Shown here in pieces: positions 35,216 through 44,399 of a stretch of 64,000 bases of DNA; positions within the stretch are counted from its first letter, which is position 1; the number at the start of each line of letters is the position of its first letter. The stretch lies in contig CP030277.1 in assembly GCA_003330885.1 (NCBI GenBank), positions 1,736,001 to 1,800,000 of the forward strand, in the 5' to 3' direction. The notes below the pieces were generated by a model. That model searched no databases and was not told the origin of the DNA. It saw only the letters and a list, made by a program, of their open reading frames with translations. This DNA comes from Rhodobiaceae bacterium. Its GTDB lineage: Bacteria > Pseudomonadota > Alphaproteobacteria > Parvibaculales > Parvibaculaceae. A program made the translations under genes and the position numbers.

Positions 35216-35288
35216 TTGCGATCCTTCAGCGTTATCAAATCTAGACCTAAAATTTTGAACAGAACTATGAGGATTGTGTGGTGCGCTT

Positions 35289-36161
35289 ATGAAGACTGCA
35301 ACGGGTATTCAGATCGTCGTCGTAATGTTGCTTTGGGCTTCATGCTTCCCCCTCGTTACCATCGGCATTGAATATGCGCCTCACCTTACATTCGCTGCTA
35401 TGAGGGCAACAATCGCCGGTGTCGCTCTTCTAATTTTAGCGTTAGTTATGGGGCAACATTTTCCCAGAAGGCTATCGACGTGGAGTAAAATTTCTGCTGT
35501 TGGCATTGGATCAACGAGCCTCGGATTCTTTGGGATGTTCCATGCAGCCGAGTTTGTCTCGCCCGGCATCGCAACTGTCATCGCCAGCACCCAGCCCCTG
35601 CTCGCGGCACTGTTGGCAAGGATCGTATTGAAGGAACGCTTGGGTCATTGGAGCTATTTTGGTCTAGCACTAGGGTTTGTTGGGATTGCCGCCGTCGCAT
35701 CGCCCGAAATGTTGGGCAGCAAAACTTACGTACAGGGGATCGCATACATCATCCTCGCAGCTCTAGGCGTAACCGTTGGCAATGTCGCAATGAAATCGCT
35801 CGCCGACGACGTCGATGCATTGATGGGGATGGGCCTTCAGCTTCTTGTCGGAAGCGTTCCCCTTGCCTTCTTGGCATACTTCACCGAAGACATATATTCC
35901 GTTCAGTGGTCAGGTGAGTTCGTAAGCTCATTGGTGGCGCTGTCCCTCTTCGGGACTGCGCTTGTTTTTTGGTTGTGGTTCTCCGCACTCAAAAAAACAG
36001 CCCTCAGTCGGGCCAACGCGTTCAGCTTCCTGGTGCCCGTGTTTGGTTTGACGATTGCAGCGATATTCTTTGGAGAGACAATTGGGATGATTCAGGCTGC
36101 CGGAATTGCTCTAACATTGTCGGGTGTGTCGCTCGTCTTAGGCAGTAGAGAAACAACCTAA
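35289..36161 (+). CDS. DMT superfamily transporter (EamA domain)
   Basis: About 290 residues with ten hydrophobic segments and two EamA repeats (first TGIQIVVVMLLWASCFPLVTIG, second VQGIAYIILAALGVTVGN), STQPLLAALLARIVLKERLG closing the first half and FFGETIG in the second. It exports or imports small metabolites across the inner membrane; the substrate is unknown. I chose ATG 35289; an upstream TTG at 35274 after GAGGA is possible. Confidence 0.85.
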   Translation: MKTATGIQIVVVMLLWASCFPLVTIGIEYAPHLTFAAMRATIAGVALLILALVMGQHFPRRLSTWSKISAVGIGSTSLGFFGMFHAAEFVSPGIATVIASTQPLLAALLARIVLKERLGHWSYFGLALGFVGIAAVASPEMLGSKTYVQGIAYIILAALGVTVGNVAMKSLADDVDALMGMGLQLLVGSVPLAFLAYFTEDIYSVQWSGEFVSSLVALSLFGTALVFWLWFSALKKTALSRANAFSFLVPVFGLTIAAIFFGETIGMIQAAGIALTLSGVSLVLGSRETT

Positions 36162-36201
36162 GCCGCCCTAACAAGTTACCCCTCAACAAATTATGCAGTC
36201 C

Positions 36202-36975
36202 TTAGCCTAGCTCCATCTCCAACTCAACGCTGCCGTGCTTCGTCAGGTCCGAAGGAGAAATCCCGAACGTACCCCGAAAGGTTCGAGCCAAATGCGCCGA
36301 GTCTGAGAACCCTCCTGCATAAGCAGCTCCGGTCAATGAACGCTCCTTGTCGAGGTAGCGTACAGCTCTTTGCAGCTTCAACCACAACAAATATTTGCTT
36401 GGGGACATGCCAACTTGCTCTTTAAACAGGTGACGCAAACGGCTGCCCGACAATCCGACGAGCTGGGCAAATGGCGATATACTTCGTGGCAGATATTGAA
36501 GCTCGTCGAGACGCGTCAAAATCTCGCGAACGCGAGGATCGATGATATCTTGTTCAACATCCGCCGCCGCCCTCCAGAGTCGAGACGCGACTAATGCGGC
36601 TAGTCTGCTGCGTGGAATATTTGAATTTTCAGCGATCATCATTCGAATGAGCTTTGTCTGGGCCAGATCAGGACAATAGTAGGCGTCAGACCCCAATTGG
36701 CTTCGCACACCTGCCCCGACAGCTGAGCTCCCATCAATATAAATAAGCGTTGCGGGCTCCGACGAAACGTGAAGTCGGTGCAATTGATCCGCGCCCACAA
36801 CAACAATTCCACAAATCACCGGCGTTTCTTGACCTCGCAGATCAAGCACCAAGTCTGATTTGCCGGAGATGCAAATCTGCAAGGCGCTATGCCGATGGTA
36901 TTCACCATCGCCGACCGGCCCGTTGTAAATTGCCCATCCACGTCCAAGTAACAATCTGCCAGACCAATCTTTCAT
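36202..36975 (-). CDS. AraC family transcriptional regulator
   Basis: 257 residues: an N-terminal cupin-like sensor part (YHRHSALQICISGKSDLVLDL) and a C-terminal pair of AraC helix-turn-helix motifs (ISPFAQLVGLSGSRLRHLFKEQVGMSPSKYLLWLKLQRA, then SLTGAAYAGGFSDSAHLARTFRGTFGISPSDL). It may regulate the convergent EamA transporter. The effector is unknown. Confidence 0.9.
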   Translation of the reverse strand: MKDWSGRLLLGRGWAIYNGPVGDGEYHRHSALQICISGKSDLVLDLRGQETPVICGIVVVGADQLHRLHVSSEPATLIYIDGSSAVGAGVRSQLGSDAYYCPDLAQTKLIRMMIAENSNIPRSRLAALVASRLWRAAADVEQDIIDPRVREILTRLDELQYLPRSISPFAQLVGLSGSRLRHLFKEQVGMSPSKYLLWLKLQRAVRYLDKERSLTGAAYAGGFSDSAHLARTFRGTFGISPSDLTKHGSVELEMELG

Positions 36976-37036
36976 CAGCCAATATTAGCTCCGCACCCGA
37001 CTACAAGCCAAGTTCCCCTAGCTTTTGATCTCCCCA

Positions 37037-37067
37037 TTGACCTTCCACCAGGCGGAACCCTCATCAT
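37037..37067 (+). promoter_or_regulatory. CueR-type promoter before the acyltransferase
   Basis: -35 TTGACC (37037-37042), 19-base spacer holding ACCTTCC-N7-GGAA, then CATCAT at -10. The elongated 19-base spacing and the dyad match CueR/MerR-activated promoters such as E. coli copA. The right half is imperfect (GGAACCC). Confidence 0.7.
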
Positions 37068-37127
37068 CTTCGAATCAGCTAACGGCTCGCAATCTTCCGC
37101 CGTCGCTTCGATAACTTGGAGACAGGA

Positions 37128-38234
37128 ATGGTCAAAAATGGGGGTGGTTGGGTTGCGCCGTCGTTAGACGCACTCAATCAGGGTCATGACAACAATTTCA
37201 ACCTAATCCGCTTTCTAGCAGCGATTTCTGTTGCTCTGTCCCATAGTTACCTGACCGTATCCGGCGATCCGTCAGCGCGTCCGCTGATCGCCGAGACGGG
37301 TTTCACCCTCGGCTATCATGCCGTGAATGTTTTTTTTGTGATTAGCGGATTTTTGGTCACGCAATCATGGATGCGGAGCAGTTCGATTATAAGCTTCGCA
37401 ACCGCGCGGGGATTGCGGATCTATCCGGGCATCATCATCAGCACGCTGTTTGTAACGTTGGTCTTAGGTACTGCAATGACAGCACTCCCTGCAACAGAGT
37501 ACCTAACCTCGCCGGAAACATACCTGTACCTAACAATCACAGCAAGCCTAGTAGAACCAAGCGGAAGCCTGCCGGGTCTCTTTCTAGCTACACCAGACCC
37601 GATAACGGTCAATGGGTCTCTCTGGACGTTGAGGTACGAAGTGATCTGCTATGTTACCCTCGCTGTGTTCGGCATTGTTGGCATCCTCAACCGACCTAGA
37701 GTCTTCGCTGTTATTGCCATTCCTGTTGGCATAGGACTGCTGGTCTTATCTCTCTTTCCGTTTGCCCATGACAATACGATGGTCTTTGGGCATTTCGTAA
37801 GGTTTGGACTGTGTTTTGGGTTGGGTGTTGTCGCCTACCAGTACCGCGCTCATATTCCTGTTCACTGGATCGGTGTGCTCGCACTGATTGCGATTACCAG
37901 TCTCGCGTTTGACCAGGCTATTTATCCGTTTCTGCTGTATGTGACGACCGCCTATGCGACGTTCTGGGTGGCTTACGTGCCGAAGGGAAAAATTCGACTC
38001 TTCAATAAATCTGGTGATTATTCATACGGCATCTACATATATGCCTACCCCATACAACAGACGCTCATTAGTCTGGCGCCAGACATCACGCCCATCCAAA
38101 TGTTTGGTGCAGCGGTCGCTGCCTCTCTTCCTTTAGCAATTGCTTCGTGGCACTTGGTGGAACACCCAACACTTCGTTGGAAGCGGCCTCTCGCGGACTT
38201 TTTCATTAAGAAGGCTGGTTTGGCTGATTCATAA
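37128..38234 (+). CDS. Acyltransferase 3 family membrane protein
   Basis: About 368 residues with ten hydrophobic segments. NNFNLIRFLAAISVALSHSYLTVSG is the classical N-terminal block of acyltransferase-3 proteins with the active-site histidine, and HAVNVFFVISGFLVTQSW follows. They acylate surface polysaccharides or lipids at the inner membrane. The start at ATG 37128 has GGAG/AGGA upstream. The CueR-type promoter 60 bases before it suggests copper-induced envelope modification, an inference. Confidence 0.88.
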   Translation: MVKNGGGWVAPSLDALNQGHDNNFNLIRFLAAISVALSHSYLTVSGDPSARPLIAETGFTLGYHAVNVFFVISGFLVTQSWMRSSSIISFATARGLRIYPGIIISTLFVTLVLGTAMTALPATEYLTSPETYLYLTITASLVEPSGSLPGLFLATPDPITVNGSLWTLRYEVICYVTLAVFGIVGILNRPRVFAVIAIPVGIGLLVLSLFPFAHDNTMVFGHFVRFGLCFGLGVVAYQYRAHIPVHWIGVLALIAITSLAFDQAIYPFLLYVTTAYATFWVAYVPKGKIRLFNKSGDYSYGIYIYAYPIQQTLISLAPDITPIQMFGAAVAASLPLAIASWHLVEHPTLRWKRPLADFFIKKAGLADS

Positions 38235-38261
38235 GGTCAACCTGATGGACACTTTGCTCGA

Positions 38262-38729
38262 TCAGCGATTGAAGCGAACCCGCCCCTTCCAAATGAAGAA
38301 AGCAGTTGGAAGGACCAGCCACTGCACTATCGGGGAGAGTCCAATGCCAAAATCACCCATGTTGATCAACGGCATCAAGTCCGAGTACGCCCAGGATTTC
38401 CGCACGTAGACGTTCAACCATTCGCTGAAAACTGTGTAGACAAGGCCGAGCAATACTGCGCAGAACGCTACGCCTTTTGGCCGCACAGTAAGCTTTAGCG
38501 GAAGACGAGAGGTCAATCGAAAGAGCCCATAAGCTATCGCTAATGAGAACAGGCCTATCAGGACATCGCCACCCGTACAGTGGAAGACGGCAAAGACAAT
38601 CGTATCAAATGCCTGATCCCAAAGTGTGTACAGAGGAAGCTGAGCAGTCTCCCAGATCAGATTGGAAAGGCTCAGATAGGCGGCGTATGCGATCCAATAT
38701 CGCACCGTATAGGGATCATTTTTTTTCAT
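38262..38729 (-). CDS. Four-segment membrane protein, hypothetical
   Basis: 155 residues with about four membrane segments and a polar motif SNLIWETAQLPLYTLW at the first. No family recognised with confidence. Its ATG sits only 2 bases from the arm of the CueR-type palindrome, so the transcript from that promoter would be nearly leaderless. It converges on the acyltransferase and diverges from the RND permease. Confidence 0.7.
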   Translation of the reverse strand: MKKNDPYTVRYWIAYAAYLSLSNLIWETAQLPLYTLWDQAFDTIVFAVFHCTGGDVLIGLFSLAIAYGLFRLTSRLPLKLTVRPKGVAFCAVLLGLVYTVFSEWLNVYVRKSWAYSDLMPLINMGDFGIGLSPIVQWLVLPTAFFIWKGRVRFNR

Positions 38730-38730
38730 C

Positions 38731-38779
38731 GAAATTAAAGCTAGACCTTCCGCCAGCTGGAAGGTCTAGCTTTAATTTC
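38731..38779. promoter_or_regulatory. Perfectly symmetric CueR-type operator/promoter
   Basis: A 21-bp perfect inverted repeat (38731-38751 and 38759-38779) around a 7-base centre. Each strand reads TAGACC, 19 bases, TAGCTT, with ACCTTCC-N7-GGAAGGT in the middle. It can therefore serve as a two-way CueR promoter for the RND permease (+) and the membrane protein (-). The arms extend well beyond the CueR dyad. Confidence 0.8.
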
Positions 38780-38826
38780 AATCGTCCCGAAGACCTGATG
38801 GATATGGGTTGCGGAGTTAAAGGTAT

Positions 38827-41178
38827 ATGCTTGAGCAGCTTACAAAGTTCATTGTTACTCGTCCGCGCCTTGTTGTGATTCTGTCGGCATTTGTAGCGCT
38901 GTCGCTGTCCCTTCCCATGGCCCAGTTACAGATGACGTCCGACTATCGGGTATTTTTTTCGAGCGAAAACCCCGAACTTGTTGCCTCTGATCGTTTTGAG
39001 AGGACCTATACCAGCAACGATACAGCCATTATTGCCATTAAGCCCCAATCCGGTGATGTATTTCAAAAGGATGTCCTGTCGCTTTTGTCCATATTGACTG
39101 ACCGCGGTTGGAAGCTACCTCATGTGGTCCGCGTCGACTCACCAATCAATTTTCAGAGAATTGAGGCAAATGGCGACGACATAATTATTGGCGATCTTGT
39201 CTCCAAGCCCATACCCGAAGACGCTGAAGAACTCGACGGAATGCGACAAACCGCTCTCGCGCAGCCCCTTATTGTCAAAAGGCTACTCTCCGAAGACGCA
39301 ACCACGGCTGGTGTTCTCCTCACGCTCAGGTTCCCTGGTGAAGATCATTCACGCCATTTGCCTGAAGCCATCACTGCCATTCGGGATTTGGTTTCCGAAC
39401 TGAAAACCCAGCACCCCAATGTCCAGTTTGCCGTCACCGGAATGGCCCCGCTGACCTATGCTATGGACGAAATCACTTTACGAGAGCTGACACTCCTACT
39501 GCCGGGTATGCTGCTCGTTCTCACTCTTGTCCTTGCTCTGCTCCTGCGAAGTCTGTCTGCAGTCGCTGCCACCCTTATTGTTGTGGCTTTGTCTGCTGCA
39601 GGTGCCATGGGGTTTGCAGGCCTGATTGGCATCAAAGTAACAACAGTTTCTGTCGTCGCTCCAATTATCATCCTGACGGTTTCCGTCGCAGACAGCATCC
39701 ATTTGATCAGTTCGATACTTGAGGAAAGGCGCGATGGAAAAGAACTCTGCGGAGCGATTTCGGAGTCTATTCGGGTCAATGCGGAACCTATATTCCTAAC
39801 CAGCCTAACCACGATGGTCGGATTTTTAAGTCTCAATTTTTCAGAATCCCCACCATTTCGCGATCTTGGAATTATTACAGCTGCAGGTGTGTTGATTGCC
39901 TGGGTATTGTCGATGACGTTGTTACCGGCATTGCTTGTATTATGGGGAATTCGGAAACCTGGCAGAAGATCCCGAGAGTCGGATTGGTTGTTCCAATTTG
40001 CTGACTTTGTCGTCAATCGCCGCAAGCTGATCCTTATCGTCACTGCAGTGCTCGCAATCGGTTCTGTTGCGAGTGTTCCTCTAAACACTCTGGATGACAG
40101 ATTTCTACAATGGTTCGATGAAAGTATGGAACCAAGAGTCGACGCTGATTTCGTGACGGAAAACCTCACCGGCCCTTATCAGATTGAGTTCTCCCTTCAA
40201 TCGTCCCAGACGCAATCGGTCACGGATCCAAAATATCTTCAGGATGTTGAGGCATTTAGCGATTGGCTGAGTGCACAACCGGGCGTATCTCATGTGTATA
40301 GCTTGCCAGACGTGATGAAACGGCTAAACCAAGCAATGAACGCTGGCGATCCCAGTTTTTTTGTGCTTCCCGCAGAACCCGACCTCGCAGCGCAATACCT
40401 GTTGCTTTACGAGTTCTCCTTGCCATACGGGCTAGACCTGAACACACAGATCAATCTCAATAAGTCCGCGTCGCGACTAACAGCGACAACTCTCGGTATA
40501 TCATCCGCGGAAACTCGAGATCTCAAACGACGGGCTGAAGATTGGGTCGCGTCCAACGCGGTGCACATTTCACCGACCGAAGGTACAGGGACTTCTGTCA
40601 TGTTCGCCTTTGTCTCCAAACGAACCATTGACAGCATGCTTGCTGGAACCGCGTTCGCGATCTTATTGATTGGGCTCACCATCCTCGTGGCGCTCAAGAG
40701 CTTTAAAATTGGGCTCATGAGTATCTTGCCAAACATCCTGCCGGTGACTGTAACGTTTGGCGTATGGGGACTTTTGGTTGGGGAGATTGGGATTATTGGC
40801 TCAACCATCGCCGCATCAACACTCGGGCTAGTGGTTGACGACACTGTCCATTTTCTCAGCAAATATCACCGTGCGCGGCAAGAACATGGACTTTCAACCC
40901 ACGATGGGATCAGATTCGCGTTCGAACATGTTGGCCGCGCAATGATAACGACCACTCTTGTGTTAGCGGCAGGCTTTTTTGTGCTCACCTATTCAGATTT
41001 TCTTCTGAACTGGCAAATGGGCGTCTTGACGATAATGACCATTTTTTCGGCGCTGATTCTGGATTTTTTCCTTCTCCCAGCACTGCTAATGCTGATTGAT
41101 CGCGAAAAAACCTGCGATTGCTCAACATGTAGGAGCAGTGCTTGGGGCAAACCAACCATCACCAGAGATTATGCTTGA
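38827..41178 (+). CDS. RND/MMPL-superfamily permease with Cys-rich C-terminus
   Basis: 783 residues, two repeats each with one segment, a large periplasmic domain (about 40-215 and 415-600) and five further segments. SVADSIHLI and GLVVDDTVHFLSKYHRA are the proton-relay segments of MMPL/SSD-type RND proteins. The C-terminus ends with DREKTCDCSTCRSS, a C-x-C-x-x-C cluster in the cytoplasm that could bind Cu+. No adaptor or outer-membrane partner is adjacent, typical of the MMPL/hopanoid-type branch. It is transcribed from the symmetric CueR-type promoter, so a copper-linked export function is inferred. Confidence 0.85.
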   Translation: MLEQLTKFIVTRPRLVVILSAFVALSLSLPMAQLQMTSDYRVFFSSENPELVASDRFERTYTSNDTAIIAIKPQSGDVFQKDVLSLLSILTDRGWKLPHVVRVDSPINFQRIEANGDDIIIGDLVSKPIPEDAEELDGMRQTALAQPLIVKRLLSEDATTAGVLLTLRFPGEDHSRHLPEAITAIRDLVSELKTQHPNVQFAVTGMAPLTYAMDEITLRELTLLLPGMLLVLTLVLALLLRSLSAVAATLIVVALSAAGAMGFAGLIGIKVTTVSVVAPIIILTVSVADSIHLISSILEERRDGKELCGAISESIRVNAEPIFLTSLTTMVGFLSLNFSESPPFRDLGIITAAGVLIAWVLSMTLLPALLVLWGIRKPGRRSRESDWLFQFADFVVNRRKLILIVTAVLAIGSVASVPLNTLDDRFLQWFDESMEPRVDADFVTENLTGPYQIEFSLQSSQTQSVTDPKYLQDVEAFSDWLSAQPGVSHVYSLPDVMKRLNQAMNAGDPSFFVLPAEPDLAAQYLLLYEFSLPYGLDLNTQINLNKSASRLTATTLGISSAETRDLKRRAEDWVASNAVHISPTEGTGTSVMFAFVSKRTIDSMLAGTAFAILLIGLTILVALKSFKIGLMSILPNILPVTVTFGVWGLLVGEIGIIGSTIAASTLGLVVDDTVHFLSKYHRARQEHGLSTHDGIRFAFEHVGRAMITTTLVLAAGFFVLTYSDFLLNWQMGVLTIMTIFSALILDFFLLPALLMLIDREKTCDCSTCRSSAWGKPTITRDYA

Positions 41179-41205
41179 CCTTCCACCTGATGGAAGCTTC
41201 AGATT
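41175..41205 (+). promoter_or_regulatory. CueR-type promoter before the Cys/His protein and oxidase
   Basis: TTGACC (41175-41180), 19 bases with ACCTTCC-N7-GGAA, then CAGATT (41200-41205). It overlaps the stop of the RND permease and should drive the secreted protein, the multicopper oxidase and CopB. Confidence 0.78.
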
Positions 41206-41242
41206 AGCCTCCATATGCGTTTGCCACCACTTCCGAGTTGAT

Positions 41243-41647
41243 ATGCACTTACGGCGCTGGATACTCATTCTAATTTGCGTGACGTTCGTCGGCGCGCCGT
41301 TTCAGCGTGCCTATTCCCATGTCCTGACAGCTGGGGACATGCTGATGTCGGTCCAAGCCCAAACTGCGGAATTCGACACTGGTACACATGATGGCATGTC
41401 GCAGCACCATAATCACCAAAGTGATTTTGAGGCGAATGGTGACCAGAAGACGGCAGGATGTTGTCCAGTCGATCACACCCCCCAAACAGGTGGGTTCTGT
41501 TCCGACTGTCTGGCTGTCGCGATCTTGAATTCCCCGGCTGCTAACCAAACTTCCCGAATTTTGGACGTATCGACGCGCAGAACCTCTAACCAAAGCGTCG
41601 ACTTCACAGGCGACACCCCAGTTCCCAAAAACTCACCGATGAGATAG
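41243..41647 (+). CDS. Secreted His/Cys-rich small protein
   Basis: 134 residues from ATG 41243: signal peptide (WILILICVTFVGAPFQRAYS), then a histidine-rich section (HDGMSQHHNHQ) and a cysteine block (GCCPVDHTPQTGGFCSDCLAVAIL). This is the same His-then-CC design as the proteins at 30717 and 45204. It is the first gene after a CueR-type promoter and precedes the multicopper oxidase, so it is probably a periplasmic copper-binding factor. The longer open frame upstream lies inside the permease gene. Confidence 0.7.
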   Translation: MHLRRWILILICVTFVGAPFQRAYSHVLTAGDMLMSVQAQTAEFDTGTHDGMSQHHNHQSDFEANGDQKTAGCCPVDHTPQTGGFCSDCLAVAILNSPAANQTSRILDVSTRRTSNQSVDFTGDTPVPKNSPMR

Positions 41648-41717
41648 CTGGCTCCACGACAAACGGACCAGCACTTATTTGGCGCCATTGCGCCTAGGTA
41701 ATTTTTGGAGATACGGC

Positions 41718-43595
41718 ATGACCATGAAACTAAGAACATGCGCCTTCGTTGCTTTACTAGCAATGACAGGTGCTGCCAATGCTGGTGAGTATACGCTCTC
41801 GATCGATGAAACGCGCGTGAACTTCACCGGTAACGAGGCGGATGCCCTGGCGATCAACGGCACCATCCCCGCGCCCTTATTGCGTTTTACAGACGGTGAA
41901 GATGTCACCATCCATGTGAGAAACAATTTGGAGGAAACGTCTTCTATCCATTGGCACGGACTTCTTGTACCACCGGAAATGGACGGTGTTCCGGGCATCA
42001 GCTTTGATGGCATTCCGCCCGGCAAAACCTTCACCTACCGTTTCCCTATCCGACAAACTGGCACCTATTGGTATCATTCTCATTCCGGATATCAGGAGCA
42101 GGAAGGCATTTACGGCCCGATGATCATTGATCCCAAAGGGCCAGATCCAGTCGCTTACGATAGAGAGTTTGTCATTCTCCTGTCGGACTGGAAGGATGAC
42201 GACCCAGCCGATGTACACGCCAACCTCAAATCGTCGAGCGATTACTATAATTATGCGCAGCGGACAGTTTTTGACTTCTTTGACGACGTTTCCGAACGCG
42301 GCCTAGGTGCCACCGTCAATAACCGACTTGCATGGGGTGAAATGCGGATGATGCCAACGGACTTGTCCGATGTCTCCGGCTATACTTTCCTTATGAATGG
42401 CCAAACAACCGGTGTTCCCTGGGCGGAACAGTTTGTACCGGGGGAGCGTGTTCGTCTGCGTTTCATCAATGGTGCAGCGATGAGCTATTTCGACGTCCGC
42501 ATTCCAGGCCTGCAGATGGAAGTGGTGCAAACCGACGGACAGAATGTGGTTCCGGTCACTGTTGATGAATTTCGCATCGCAGTTGCAGAGACGTATGACG
42601 TTATCGTCACACCGCAGGAAGCTGGGCCCTATCAAATTCTAGCCGAATCCATTGACCGGACGGGGTTCGCAGCAGGTGTTCTCTCGTCAGAAGAAGGTGT
42701 CGCTTCCGTGACACTCCCACCATCACGTCCAAGATCGTTGCTAACAATGGCCGATATGGGCATGAACCATGGTGCAATGGCTGATGCCATGACGAAAGAA
42801 GAACCAGCGGGTCATGCGGCTATGGGCAACGAGATGCCATCGCAAGGCTCTATGGATCATGCGGCTATGGGACACGAGATGCCATCACAGGGTTCTATGG
42901 ATCAGGCGGCCATGGGTCACGAGATGCCGTCTCAGAGCACGATGGACCACGCGGCTATGGGACACGATATGCCGTCTCAGGGCACGATGGACCACGCCGC
43001 CATGGGTCACGAGATGCCGTCTCAGAGCACGATGGACCACGCGGCTATGGGACACGATATGCCGTCTCAGGGCACGATGGACCACGCCGCCATGGGACAT
43101 GGCGGACCTGTCAGCAATGACGTCTTTTCACCACCTGTTGGGGCGCCTGAAGGTGCAAAAGTTCTCACCTATGCAGACCTTGCGGCTCTTGAACCAAACA
43201 CTGACCTCAGGGAGCCCGGACGGGAAATTGTCGTTCGGCTCGGTGGCAATATGGAGCGGTACATCTGGACATTGAACGGCGAAAAATTTGCTGATGCTGA
43301 CCCTATCATGTTGCGATATGGCGAACGCGTTAAGCTCACCTTTATCAATGAGACAATGATGAACCATCCAATGCATCTGCACGGCATGTTTGTTGAGTTG
43401 GACAATGGTCAACCCACAGAAACCCAACCGCGCAAACATGTGGTGAACGTGGGGCCAGGAAGAACCTACTCCGTCGACATCACCGCCGACGAAGCGGGGG
43501 AATGGGCTTTTCACTGCCACCTCATGTACCACATGTCCTCAGGTATGTTCCGCAAAGTCGTCGTCGCCAAACTCGCAGCGGAGGCAGTCCAATGA
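41718..43595 (+). CDS. pcoA: Multicopper oxidase of the CopA/PcoA copper-resistance type
   Basis: 625 residues with signal peptide (ALLAMTGAANA) and three cupredoxin domains. Copper sites: SSIHWHGLLVP, TYWYHSHSGYQEQEG, MNHPMHLHGMFVE and AFHCHLMYHMSSGMFR. A Met/His repeat of six 15-residue units lies between domains 2 and 3 and replaces the usual methionine-rich loop. The enzyme oxidises Cu+ to Cu2+ in the periplasm. ATG 41718 follows GGAG. CopB overlaps its stop (ATGA). Confidence 0.93.
   Translation: MTMKLRTCAFVALLAMTGAANAGEYTLSIDETRVNFTGNEADALAINGTIPAPLLRFTDGEDVTIHVRNNLEETSSIHWHGLLVPPEMDGVPGISFDGIPPGKTFTYRFPIRQTGTYWYHSHSGYQEQEGIYGPMIIDPKGPDPVAYDREFVILLSDWKDDDPADVHANLKSSSDYYNYAQRTVFDFFDDVSERGLGATVNNRLAWGEMRMMPTDLSDVSGYTFLMNGQTTGVPWAEQFVPGERVRLRFINGAAMSYFDVRIPGLQMEVVQTDGQNVVPVTVDEFRIAVAETYDVIVTPQEAGPYQILAESIDRTGFAAGVLSSEEGVASVTLPPSRPRSLLTMADMGMNHGAMADAMTKEEPAGHAAMGNEMPSQGSMDHAAMGHEMPSQGSMDQAAMGHEMPSQSTMDHAAMGHDMPSQGTMDHAAMGHEMPSQSTMDHAAMGHDMPSQGTMDHAAMGHGGPVSNDVFSPPVGAPEGAKVLTYADLAALEPNTDLREPGREIVVRLGGNMERYIWTLNGEKFADADPIMLRYGERVKLTFINETMMNHPMHLHGMFVELDNGQPTETQPRKHVVNVGPGRTYSVDITADEAGEWAFHCHLMYHMSSGMFRKVVVAKLAAEAVQ
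42822..43091 (+). repeat. Six 45-bp repeats coding a Met/His copper-binding loop
   Basis: Six tandem units encode variants of MGHEMPSQGTMDHAA. The last four units form two identical 90-bp pairs (42912-43001 and 43002-43091), evidence of recent duplication by slippage or unequal exchange. A partial unit (MGHGG) follows. Confidence 0.9.
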
Positions 43596-44314
43596 ACATC
43601 GATAAGATGAGATACACATCAATTTTTGCGAGCTTCGTTCTCGGCATGACCTGGTTTAGCGGACCGGGTGTCGCTGCTGAAGCAGAACCAATGTTCAAGT
43701 ACTTTCAATTAGAAACCGATTATGCCGACTGGGGAAGCAACAAGCGTGAAGTGACCTGGGAAGGTTCTGGCTGGTACGGCGGAGACAGTGAGAAAATCTG
43801 GGTCAAGACCGAGGGAAAATGGGGTGACGGGATACTTGATGAAGCTGAGATTCAGACCCTCTACAGCCGGAACATCGCTCCTTTCTGGGACGTACAAGCA
43901 GGTATTCGCCACGACTTTCGTCCAGATCCCACGAATTATCTTGCCGCAGCCTTCGTTGGCCTCGCTCCCTACTGGTTTGAAGTGGATACCTCGCTATTCG
44001 TAAGCGACGAAGGAGATGTAAGTTTTCGGGGCAAGGCTGAAAATGATCTCTTGCTTACGCAAAAGCTTATTCTGTCGCCTTATGGCGAGGTAAATATCTT
44101 TGCGAGTGATGTACCAGAGCAAGAAGTGGGCGCAGGTATTGCTAACATCAATACAGGCATCAAGCTTAGGTATGAGATCAAACGAGAGTTCGCTCCTTAC
44201 GTAGATTTCAACTATATCGGCCTGTTTGGCGAAACCAAATCACTGGCTGAGGCAGACAACAAAGATGCGAACGACTTTACTGTTCGAGTGGGCGTCAGGT
44301 TCTGGTTTAACTGA
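43592..44314 (+). CDS. copB: Copper resistance protein B
   Basis: 240 residues: signal peptide, then the CopB family outer-membrane barrel (MFKYFQLETDYADWGS, WVKTEGKW, YSRNIAPFWDVQAGIRHDF, YEIKREFAPYVDFNY, terminal VGVRFWF). It is thought to sequester or pass copper at the outer membrane together with the multicopper oxidase. ATG overlaps the oxidase stop by 4 bases with GGAGG upstream. The usual Met/His-rich N-terminal region is short here, while the oxidase is enlarged. Confidence 0.92.
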   Translation: MNIDKMRYTSIFASFVLGMTWFSGPGVAAEAEPMFKYFQLETDYADWGSNKREVTWEGSGWYGGDSEKIWVKTEGKWGDGILDEAEIQTLYSRNIAPFWDVQAGIRHDFRPDPTNYLAAAFVGLAPYWFEVDTSLFVSDEGDVSFRGKAENDLLLTQKLILSPYGEVNIFASDVPEQEVGAGIANINTGIKLRYEIKREFAPYVDFNYIGLFGETKSLAEADNKDANDFTVRVGVRFWFN

Positions 44315-44335
44315 GCCTCATCGACCCACACAAAG

Positions 44336-44372
44336 AAGCCCCGCAACCTCACCGGTCGCGGGGCTTTGTATT
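44336..44372 (+). terminator. Rho-independent terminator
   Basis: AAGCCCCGC (44336-44344) pairs with GCGGGGCTT (44358-44366), followed by TGTATTTT. It ends the oxidase-copB unit. Confidence 0.85.
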
Positions 44373-44399
44373 TTAACGCCAGCCTCATGTTTTCGAGTA

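Noticed and set aside
40744-40780. Further ECF promoter with TGTAAC inside the RND permease
   Set aside because: No CGTCT at 16 bases and it lies inside a coding region.
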